A stretch of 35,285 nt of DNA, taken from positions 2,197,362-2,232,646 of the forward strand of contig NZ_VJOK01000001.1 in assembly GCF_013302895.1 (NCBI RefSeq), given 5' to 3'. The position numbers were made by a program, and so were the translations under genes. Below the pieces are notes generated by a model. That model worked only from the letters and a program-made list of their open reading frames with translations, was not told where the DNA came from and made no database searches. Of this stretch, positions 16,994-23,464 are shown in pieces. The number at the start of each line of letters is the position of its first letter. Position 1 is the first letter of the stretch. The DNA is from Streptomyces albus subsp. chlorinus (GTDB lineage: Bacteria > Actinomycetota > Actinomycetes > Streptomycetales > Streptomycetaceae).

Positions 16994-17941
16994 TCACAGG
17001 CGCTGGGCGACGCTCCAGGTCCGTGCGCGGTCCTCCGCGTCGAAGAGGTCGGTGTGGGTGAGCATGACCTCGGTGGCACCGGCGTCCAGATAACGGCGCA
17101 AACCGGCGACGACGGTGTCCTCGTCGCCGGCGACCAGCAGGTCCGCCGCGCGCGACAGCCCCTCGGTGGCGATGACCTTCCGGTAGGACGGGATGCTGTC
17201 GTAGAAGCCGAGGGCGGCCGACACCCGTTCGCGGGCCGCTGCGGCGTCGTCGGTGACCACCGCGGGCACCCCGGCCACGATCTGCGGGGCCGGCCGCCCG
17301 GCCGCGGCGGCGGCCTCGGTGATGACCGGCACGATCCGTTCGGCGAGCGTGCGCGGCCCGGCGAGGAACGGAATCGTTCCATCGGCCAGCTCGCCAGCAG
17401 CCGCGAGAGCCCGCGGCCCCATCGCCGCCACCAGAACGGGAATCGCCGGCGAGGCCCCGGCCACGGCCGTCGAGCCGACCGGGCGGGACGCCAGCGTCTC
17501 CCCCTCGAAGACGGAGTCGTCGCCGTCCAGCAGCGGGCGCAGCGCGGTGAGGTACTCGCGCAGGTGCCGGATCTGTGGCGGATACGCCAGGCCGAACTGC
17601 GGCTCGAGCACGGTGCGTGCGCCGAGCCCGACACCGAGCCGGAAACGTCCGGCGGTGGCTGCCTGCGCGGTCTTCGCCGCCGCTGCGAGGAGCAGGGGAT
17701 GGCGGGGGTACATCGGCACGACCGACGTGCCGACGTGCACCCGGGGCTCCGCCCGGCCCACCAGCGCCGCGAGCTGAGGCGCGTCGTAGTCCGACGCCTG
17801 CCCGAACCACACGGTCTGCACACCGGCGCCGACGACCTCGTGGGCGAGTTCCACAGCCCGGTCCACGAGGTTGGTCATGCCGGGTTCCTGCGCGAACGTG
17901 CCTCCAAGGAACACTCCCACCCGCTGTCCGGCAGCGTCCAT
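16994..17941 (-). CDS. LLM-class flavin/F420-dependent oxidoreductase
   Basis: 315 aa, a luciferase-like TIM-barrel enzyme. It starts VGVFLGGTFAQEPGMTNLVD and shows the class pattern TVWFGQASDYDAPQLAALVG, VGTSVVPMYPRHPLLLAAAA, RFRLGVGLG, YLTALRPLL, and VLVAAMGPRAL. Such enzymes in actinomycetes usually use coenzyme F420 to reduce or oxidise small molecules; the substrate is unknown. The start ATG at 17941 is set by GGAGG 8 nt upstream; an in-frame ATG at 18031 would place the start inside the promoter/operator. It is divergent from a TetR gene and shares with it a double operator (18027-18092), so it is probably induced when that repressor binds its ligand. Confidence 0.9.
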   Translation of the reverse strand: MDAAGQRVGVFLGGTFAQEPGMTNLVDRAVELAHEVVGAGVQTVWFGQASDYDAPQLAALVGRAEPRVHVGTSVVPMYPRHPLLLAAAAKTAQAATAGRFRLGVGLGARTVLEPQFGLAYPPQIRHLREYLTALRPLLDGDDSVFEGETLASRPVGSTAVAGASPAIPVLVAAMGPRALAAAGELADGTIPFLAGPRTLAERIVPVITEAAAAAGRPAPQIVAGVPAVVTDDAAAARERVSAALGFYDSIPSYRKVIATEGLSRAADLLVAGDEDTVVAGLRRYLDAGATEVMLTHTDLFDAEDRARTWSVAQRL

Positions 17942-18026
17942 CACGAAATCCTCCGCCTGATTCCGGTCCACGGGCGCATCGTCCGCTCGGCCGCGGCCCC
18001 GCTCGGCCGCAGTCCTGTCCCGCAGC

Positions 18027-18092
18027 ACCATAGTGACTACAGATTCTGCAATCACGGTACACGTTGATTGCAGAATCTGTAATCACTACTCT
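18027..18092. promoter_or_regulatory. Double TetR operator with two face-to-face promoters
   Basis: A near-perfect 24-bp inverted repeat, 18031-18054 against 18065-18088, one mismatch, 10-bp spacer. Each arm contains a 17-bp near-palindrome (right arm: ATTGCAGAATCTGTAAT, 18067-18083; left arm 18036-18052), with centres 31 bp apart, about three helical turns. Promoters overlap both: plus strand TTGATT (18064-18069), 17 bp, TACTCT (18087-18092), which would start at the TetR ATG (leaderless); minus strand GTGATT, 17 bp, TATGGT (18027-18032), giving an 80-nt leader to the oxidoreductase. Confidence 0.85.
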
Positions 18093-18099
18093 GCGTGCC

Positions 18100-18666
18100 A
18101 TGGGACGATGGCCGGGCGGCACACAGGAACGGCTCCAGGAAGCCGCGATCGAGTTGTTCACCGAGCGCGGCTACGAACGCACGACAGTCGCCGAGATCGC
18201 GACGCGGGCGGGGCTGACCGAGCGCACCTTCTACAACCACTTCGCCGACAAACGCGAGGTGCTCTTCCCCGGTCAGGACCGGTTCATCGCCGAGATCCGC
18301 GAAGCGGTCACCGCCGCACCCCCGAAGCAGTCCCCCCTCGACGCGGTCCTCACGGCGTTCACAGCCGGCAGTAACTGGTTCGACCAACGCCGGAAGGCGG
18401 CACAGCGTCGCAGGAACCTCCTCGACGCACATGCCGAACTGCGGGAACGCGAACGGGCGAAGGCGGCAGCACTCGGTGAGGCGATCGCCTGCGCACTGCG
18501 CGCGCGGGGCCTGTCCGACCCGGCGGCCACGCTGACCGCCGCCGTCTCCGTCGCCGCACACCAACTCGCCGCAGCCCGCTGGCTGGCCGACCCTCGGCGC
18601 GGCACACTCGGGCACCACCTCCGCGCGGCCTTCGAGGACCTGCACCACACCGCACGCACCTGGTAG
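18100..18666 (+). CDS. TetR family repressor of the LLM oxidoreductase
   Basis: 188 aa, starting MGRWPGGTQERLQEAAIELF. The ATG at 18100 has no ribosome site, and the promoter at 18064-18092 places the RNA start at about this base, so a leaderless message is likely; the open frame continues upstream only through the operator. The helix-turn-helix is FTERGYERTTVAEIATRAGL then TERTFYNHFADKREVLF. The C-terminal helical domain (ASVAAHQLAAARWL-type text and FEDLHHTARTW at the end) should bind an unknown ligand. It surely controls the shared 17-bp operators and thus itself and the divergent oxidoreductase. Confidence 0.92.
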   Translation: MGRWPGGTQERLQEAAIELFTERGYERTTVAEIATRAGLTERTFYNHFADKREVLFPGQDRFIAEIREAVTAAPPKQSPLDAVLTAFTAGSNWFDQRRKAAQRRRNLLDAHAELRERERAKAAALGEAIACALRARGLSDPAATLTAAVSVAAHQLAAARWLADPRRGTLGHHLRAAFEDLHHTARTW

Positions 18667-18763
18667 CACCGACCGCACCACGGCTCCATCGAAGAGCCGG
18701 TAGAGCGTCGCATCGGCGTGCCCGCGGATGGCGCTCATGGAGCCGGCGCCGGCGTTCACCGGT

Positions 18764-18798
18764 TCACCGGGAGCCCCGGGTCTCAGGGCTCCCGGTGA
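18764..18798. terminator. Bidirectional hairpin terminator
   Basis: Perfect 13-bp stem TCACCGGGAGCCC (18764-18776) with GGGCTCCCGGTGA (18786-18798), 9-nt loop, between the convergent TetR (ends 18666) and VOC (ends 18830) genes. Confidence 0.85.
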
Positions 18799-18829
18799 GC
18801 GGCTGTGCGTGGCGTCAGCGTGCGGGCTT

Positions 18830-19228
18830 TCAGCGTGCGAACTTCTCTTTGGCCGCCGGGGTGACGGGGGTGAAGAAGTTGACGAGGTTGCCGTCGGGGT
18901 CACAGAAGAGCAGCGAACGGTTGCCCCAGGGCATCGTGGTGGGCCCGCTGACGAAGTCGGTGACGAGGCAGGTCAGGTTCTGGTGGACGCGGTCCACGTC
19001 GTCGACGAGGAACTCGGTGATCACGCTGTGGTTGTCCGCCGGGCGGGCAGAGCCGGGGCCGAACACCGGGACGGTCCTGGTGCCGGCGATCGCGAGGGTG
19101 GCGCCCGCGGTCCTGAGTTCGGCGAAGTCCTCGGTGGCCCATGTCGCCCGCGCCCCTGTGGCTCGCTCGTAGAACTCGACGAGGCGTGCCACGTCGCCGG
19201 TGATGATGCGGATCGAGACGAACTCCAT
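18830..19228 (-). CDS. VOC (glyoxalase/dioxygenase-like) protein
   Basis: 132 aa single-subunit VOC protein with two beta-alpha-beta-beta-beta modules: VSIRIITGDVARLVEFYERA at the start, FAELRTAGATLAIAG, then ITEFLVDDVDRVHQNL and LLFCDPDGNLVNFFTPV at the end. VOC proteins include glyoxalases, dioxygenases and antibiotic-binding proteins; the metal-ligand set is not complete enough to choose. Start ATG at 19228 has AAGGAG 7-8 nt upstream. A longer open frame extends to 19873 but overlaps the WYL regulator antisense and is an artefact. It is divergent from the WYL regulator gene, which probably controls it. Confidence 0.9.
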   Translation of the reverse strand: MEFVSIRIITGDVARLVEFYERATGARATWATEDFAELRTAGATLAIAGTRTVPVFGPGSARPADNHSVITEFLVDDVDRVHQNLTCLVTDFVSGPTTMPWGNRSLLFCDPDGNLVNFFTPVTPAAKEKFAR

Positions 19229-19285
19229 GGGAATCTCCTTGGCCGTGCTGGGAGCGTGCACGTCGCAGACTAGGAGAAATAGTGG

Positions 19286-19315
19286 ACAGGATCGGTCCTG
19301 TATTCGCGGTAGGCT
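19286..19315 (+). promoter_or_regulatory. Operator-like palindrome and promoter of the WYL gene
   Basis: ACAGGA-TCGG-TCCTGT (19286-19301), perfect 6-bp arms, lies 21 bp before the ATG at 19322. A TAGGCT (19310-19315) is a good Streptomyces -10 and would give a leaderless message. It sits midway between the divergent VOC and regulator starts, as an autoregulatory site would. Confidence 0.55.
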
Positions 19316-19321
19316 GCGGGC

Positions 19322-20317
19322 ATGCCCCGACCCACTGCCCGTGTGCTGACACTCCTGGAGCTGTTGCAGTCGGGCGGCACCCGGACGGTGGCCGAACTGG
19401 CCGACCGGCTCGGTGTCGAAGGGCGCACCGTGCGGCGCTATGTGGACCAGCTGCTCGACCTCGGTGTGCCCGTGGAATCGGTGCGCGGCCGCTACGGCGG
19501 GTACCGGCTCGCCCCCGGGTACCGCTTGCCTCCGCTCATGCTCAGCGACGACGAGGCGCTGGCCGTACTGCTCGGCCTGGTCGCCGGCCGCCGGGCAGGG
19601 CTGACGACAGCGCAGCAGACGGCGAACGAGACGGCATCGGCGAAGATCCGGCGGGTACTGCCCAAGCACATCGCCCGCAGGCTCGACACGCTCCTGGAAT
19701 CCCTCGCCTTCACCGAACAGCCCGGAGATTCCGGCCTCGACACCCCGGACTCCGGGGTCCTGCTCACCATCGCCGACGCGGTACGCCACCGCCGCCCGGT
19801 CTCGATCCGCTACACCGACCGCGACGGACGGCGCAGCGAACGCACACTGCACGCGTACGGGATCGTCGCCCACTCCGGCCGGTGGTACGTCACGGGTGAG
19901 GACGCCCGGATCGGCGAGGACCGGACCTTCCGGCTCGACCGCATCGCGGACGCGCGGACCCTGCCCGGCTCATTCGAAGCACCCGAGGGTCCCGGTCCGG
20001 CACAGCGCGTGCTGTCAGCGTTCGCCACGGCCGCGTACCGGCACGAGGTGACCTTGCGGATCCACGGGACAGTCGAGCAGATCCGCGCCCACCTGCCCGC
20101 CGGCGTCGCGAGCCTGGAGGAGCACGACCCCGCGGCCGGCCAGGACCCGGCGACCGAGCGCTGGATGCGCGTCGAGTTGCGCGCGGAGCGGCTCGACTGG
20201 TTGCCTCCGGTACTCGCCTCACTCGACCGGCCGTTCGTCATCGAGCGCCCCGATGAACTGCGCGACCTCGTCACCGCGCTCGCCGACCGCCTCGCCTCCT
20301 CCGCCCGCCGAGCCTGA
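19322..20317 (+). CDS. YafY-type HTH and WYL-domain transcriptional regulator
   Basis: 331 aa. The N-terminal winged helix-turn-helix (residues 5-58) reads RVLTLLELLQSGGTRTVAEL, DRLGVEGRTVRRYVDQLL, and the wing VRGRYGGYRLAPGY. The central WYL domain (about 140-230) has IADAVRHRRPVSIRYTDRDG, HAYGIVAHSGRWYVTGED and TFRLDRIADARTL; the usual W-Y-L triad is present as WYVT. A C-terminal WCX-like part (about 240-320) contains VTLRIHGTVEQIRAHL and RLDWLPPVLASL. WYL proteins bind small ligands or nucleic acids, and many act as repressors of neighbouring genes. Here the neighbour is the divergent VOC gene. The ATG at 19322 has no ribosome site, as expected of a leaderless gene. Confidence 0.92.
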   Translation: MPRPTARVLTLLELLQSGGTRTVAELADRLGVEGRTVRRYVDQLLDLGVPVESVRGRYGGYRLAPGYRLPPLMLSDDEALAVLLGLVAGRRAGLTTAQQTANETASAKIRRVLPKHIARRLDTLLESLAFTEQPGDSGLDTPDSGVLLTIADAVRHRRPVSIRYTDRDGRRSERTLHAYGIVAHSGRWYVTGEDARIGEDRTFRLDRIADARTLPGSFEAPEGPGPAQRVLSAFATAAYRHEVTLRIHGTVEQIRAHLPAGVASLEEHDPAAGQDPATERWMRVELRAERLDWLPPVLASLDRPFVIERPDELRDLVTALADRLASSARRA

Positions 20318-20908
20318 CCGCGGGAACCGATGTCATGAGAGGGCGCACCTAGGACGACGCTGCCGGACAGCGGCCCACCGCAGCCGGACAACGGCACACC
20401 CCTGCGGGGCAGTCGCACACCCCTGCCGGACAGCCGCACACAGGACGCAGGACACAGCGCACACAGGACACAGGACACAGGACACTCACAGTGGGCGCAC
20501 TCACAGCGAGCACGCGCACAGGACCTACACACGGGCACACGCACACGGGCACAACACAAGCGCGGCAGAGGCCCAAGGCACGGGCCAGACAGGACACAGC
20601 TCACAGGGAGCGACACACCGCGCGGCGCGTGCCCTCGTCCGCGGCGCGCGCGCCCGTCCGCAGCGCGCGCCCCGTCCGCAGCGCGCGCCCCCGTCCGGAA
20701 AGTGCGGCGACAAGAGCCGTACCGCCGAGCCTTCGTGCGTGTCCCCCGGGAAGCGCGAGGGAGGGCTCTTTCTCCTCCACCCCCTACCCCGGTATCACCC
20801 GTGGATTGGCTCCGCGGGGTGACGCGGGTGCCGTAGCCGGACCCGCACCCTCCTTGCGCCGCCCGCCGGAAGCACCGGCCGGGCGGCACAGGGAGGGAGG
20901 AGCCCCGT
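20318..20908. other. Gene-free stretch rich in simple repeats
   Basis: No gene is supported. It contains a 21-bp tandem repeat (20359-20442), ACACAGG heptamers at about 20441-20485, CA-rich simple sequence to about 20570, and three copies of an 18-19 bp unit containing CGTCCGCAGCGCGCGCCC at about 20637-20697. Open frames here, including a Cys-rich one on the minus strand, follow from the repeats. The promoter of the following operon should be near the right end. Confidence 0.6.
20359..20442. repeat. 21-bp tandem repeat, four copies
   Basis: Units 20359-20379, 20380-20400, 20401-20421 and 20422-20442, consensus near CCTGCCGGACAGCCGCACAC plus one base. Units differ at 3-6 positions. The period is a multiple of 3, so both strands read open through it. 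Confidence 0.75.
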
Positions 20909-22096
20909 ATGAAGCGCCGCAGCAAGCGCGCACTGTTCGCCGCACCGCTCGTCGCGGCGGTCTTCGCCGGGACGTCGGGCGTCACCAGTGCCACGGAACA
21001 GACCCCGGTGACCGGGCCGCCGCCGGGAGCGGCGGCCTGGCGCGCGGACCACTCCGTGGGGCGCACACTGCCGGACCCCGCGACGGCGAGCCCCGAAAGA
21101 GTCGCGGATTTCTTCGCCGGGCTGGACGGGGACGAGAGGCGGTCGCTGGTGCGGCGGCATCCGTTGACGGTGGGGAATCTGGATGGGGTCCCCTTGCGTA
21201 TCCGGTACCAGGCGAACCGGGTGGCGCTCAAGAGGGCGCGGGGTGAGGAGTTGGGGCGGGTCCGGGATCCGGGGCTGACGCGGGAGGACGACCAGGAGGC
21301 GCGGGCGAGGGCCGCGCGGTACGCGCGGCTGCTCGCTCCCGGGCGGCGGATCCTGGCGTTCGACCCGCGGGGCCGGGGGCAGGTCGCCGAGGTGTTCGGC
21401 GACCTCGCGCGCGCCGAGCGTACCGCCGTGGTGGTACCCGGCTCCGACATCGACCTGGGCAACTACGACGAAGCGGGCGCCAACCGCTATAGCAGGCCCG
21501 CCGGAATGGCCGCCGCGCTGCGGACCAGGGCGGCCCGGCGGGCGCCGCACACCCGTGTCGCGGTCGTCGCCTGGACCGGCTACACCACCCCCGTCGGCCT
21601 CGGTCCCGACGCGGCGACCGGACGGCTGGCCGAGGCGGGCGCACCGCGCCTGGTGCGTTTCCTGCGCGGGCTCGCGCAGACCGGCGTGGCGGCCCCCACC
21701 GTGCTGTGCCACAGCTACGGCTCGGTCGTCTGCGGACAGGCCGCCCCCGGGCTGGACCGCCGCGACGCCGCCGACCTGGTGGTCCTCGGCTCCCCCGGCA
21801 TGCGTGCCGACTCGGTCGCGGCGCTGCACACCCGCGTGCCGGTCTGGGCGGCCCGCGCCCCCGCGGACTGGATACGGCACGTCCCCCACGTGGAGTTCCT
21901 GGGGCTCGGGCACGGCGCCGACCCGGTGGGCGACGGCTTCGGCGCCCGCGTCATCGCCACACCGGGCGCCCAGGAGCACGGCGACTACCTGCGGCCCGGT
22001 ACCGGCTCCCTCGACAACGTCACCGCCATCACCCTGCGCGCCTACGGCTCGGTCCGGTGCGCGCCGACCTCACAGGAGTGCGCCGATGCCCGCTGA
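20909..22096 (+). CDS. Secreted DUF1023 alpha/beta-hydrolase
   Basis: 395 aa with a Sec signal peptide (MKRRSKRALFAAPLVAAVFA, cleavage around residues 28-30). ATG at 20909 follows GGGAGGGAGGAG. The mature domain repeats the motifs of the gene at 12242: LTVGNLDGVPLRIRYQANR, ILAFDPRGRGQVAEVFGDL, VVVPGSDIDL, VAWTGYTTPVGLGPDAATG, the nucleophile elbow CHSYGS with Ser269, LGSPGMRADSV, and LGLGHGADPVGDGFGARV. It likely acts as an extracellular or surface esterase, lipase or peptidase; the substrate is unknown. It overlaps the acyltransferase gene by 11 bp, so the two are translated together, which hints at a shared acyl-ester substrate such as a lipid or envelope glycan. Confidence 0.9.
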   Translation: MKRRSKRALFAAPLVAAVFAGTSGVTSATEQTPVTGPPPGAAAWRADHSVGRTLPDPATASPERVADFFAGLDGDERRSLVRRHPLTVGNLDGVPLRIRYQANRVALKRARGEELGRVRDPGLTREDDQEARARAARYARLLAPGRRILAFDPRGRGQVAEVFGDLARAERTAVVVPGSDIDLGNYDEAGANRYSRPAGMAAALRTRAARRAPHTRVAVVAWTGYTTPVGLGPDAATGRLAEAGAPRLVRFLRGLAQTGVAAPTVLCHSYGSVVCGQAAPGLDRRDAADLVVLGSPGMRADSVAALHTRVPVWAARAPADWIRHVPHVEFLGLGHGADPVGDGFGARVIATPGAQEHGDYLRPGTGSLDNVTAITLRAYGSVRCAPTSQECADAR

Positions 22097-23348
22097 GGCG
22101 ACCACCGTCACGCGCCCCGCCGCACAATCCCTCACGCACCGGTTCCGCACAGCCGCGCGGCACATCGAGAAGCACACCCCCGAGCACCGCGACCGGGCCG
22201 TGGACGGGCTGCGGGCCCTGGCGCTGCTCGCCGTGCCGCTGGGGCACTGGCTGCTGGGAGGCTTCACGGTGCGCGGCGGCGGGGCCCTGCACAACGCCAG
22301 CCCGCTGTCCGCGCTCGGCTTCCTGGCTCCGCTGAGCTGGGTGCTGCAACTGCTCGGAATCTTCTTCCTGGTGGGCGGTTACTCCTCGGTGCTCTCCCTG
22401 CGGCGCTCACAGGAGCGCGGCGGTACGACCGGGCAGTGGCTGCGCGGTCGGCTGGTGCGGCTGGGCCGTCCCGTGCTGGGCGTCACGGCGGTGTGGGCGG
22501 TGCTGCTGCCCGTCCTGGCACTGCTGGGCGTGCCCGGGGCGACGCTGCGCACAGCGGCGGTGCTCGTGGTGCAGCCCCTGTGGTTCGTGGGCATCTACGC
22601 GTGCGTCACCGCGCTGACGCCGTACTGCGCGCGTGCGGCGCGGCGTTGGGGGGCGTGGACGGCGCTGCCGCTGATGGGTGCCGTCGCCGTGGTCGACGTC
22701 CTGCGGTACGGGCCGTACGCCGAACAGGTGCCCTCCTGGACCGGGCTGCTCAACCTGCTGCCGGGCTGGCTGTTCGCCTACCAGCTGGGCGTGTGCTGGG
22801 GGGAGGGCCGGCTGCGCCGCCGTGGCGCGCTCGTGCTGCTGGCGGGAGGCACCGTCCTGTTCGCCGTGCTGGTGCTCGTCTTCGGCTACCCGGCGTCGAT
22901 GGTGGGGGTGCCGGGTGAGACCCGTACCAACGCGCATCCACCCTCCCTTCTGGTGCTGGCGCTGGCCGCCGTGCAGTGCGGTGCCGCCGTGCTGCTGCGG
23001 GATCGGATCGCGCGTGTGCTGCGCCGCCCCGCGCTGTGGGCGCCCGTGGTGGTCGTCAACCTGTCGGCGATGACGATCCTGTGCTGGCACCAGACGGCGA
23101 TGCTGGCCGCGGCCGTGCCCGCCTCCCGTGCGGGCGGTACCGTCGCCGGACTGATCGGCGCGCCCGACTCACCAGGATGGGTGCTCGCACGGCTGGCGTG
23201 GCTGCCCGTGTTCGCGGGGGTGCTGGTGGCTCTCGGCAGTGTCACCCGCCGCTTCGAGACGTCCTGGCGCGGTACCGGACGGGCCGCACGGGCACTGGCG
23301 GGGGCGCTCGCCGCCGCGTTCGCGCTCTACGCGGTGGCCGTGGTGTGA
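22086..23348 (+). CDS. Membrane acyltransferase, family 3
   Basis: 420 aa with about ten membrane segments. The start ATG at 22086 has AGGAG 7 nt upstream and lies inside the end of the hydrolase gene. Family 3 (OafA/NodX-like) features are the N-terminal cytosolic arm DRAVDGLRALALLAVPLGHW, containing the conserved RALA and the probable catalytic His, GGYSSVLSLRRSQERG, WLRGRLVRLGRPVLGV, and the late helix with LCWHQTAML. These enzymes move an acyl group, usually acetyl, across the membrane onto sugars, lipids or peptidoglycan. Coupled to a secreted DUF1023 hydrolase, it may add what that enzyme removes, or both may act on one envelope glycan or lipid; that is inference. Confidence 0.85.
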   Translation: MPAEATTVTRPAAQSLTHRFRTAARHIEKHTPEHRDRAVDGLRALALLAVPLGHWLLGGFTVRGGGALHNASPLSALGFLAPLSWVLQLLGIFFLVGGYSSVLSLRRSQERGGTTGQWLRGRLVRLGRPVLGVTAVWAVLLPVLALLGVPGATLRTAAVLVVQPLWFVGIYACVTALTPYCARAARRWGAWTALPLMGAVAVVDVLRYGPYAEQVPSWTGLLNLLPGWLFAYQLGVCWGEGRLRRRGALVLLAGGTVLFAVLVLVFGYPASMVGVPGETRTNAHPPSLLVLALAAVQCGAAVLLRDRIARVLRRPALWAPVVVVNLSAMTILCWHQTAMLAAAVPASRAGGTVAGLIGAPDSPGWVLARLAWLPVFAGVLVALGSVTRRFETSWRGTGRAARALAGALAAAFALYAVAVV

Positions 23349-23464
23349 CCCGCGCGTCCGTCCTGTGACGCACCCTGCGGCGGCCGTCGCGGGTCCCCCT
23401 GCGGCGGCCGTCACGGCAGGGTCGTCACAGGGGCGCCCGGTACCGCTTCGGGCGCCGGAGAGGG

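Noticed and set aside
18830..19873. A 347-codon version of the VOC protein
   Set aside because: The upstream 215 codons are antisense to the WYL regulator. The ATG at 19228 has a proper ribosome site and gives a normal VOC length.
20349..20597. A Cys-rich 82-codon minus-strand frame that looks like a small metal-binding or toxin-like peptide
   Set aside because: The Cys pattern (CPAGVCDC type) comes directly from the 21-bp and CA-rich repeats; there is no ribosome site or neighbouring partner gene.
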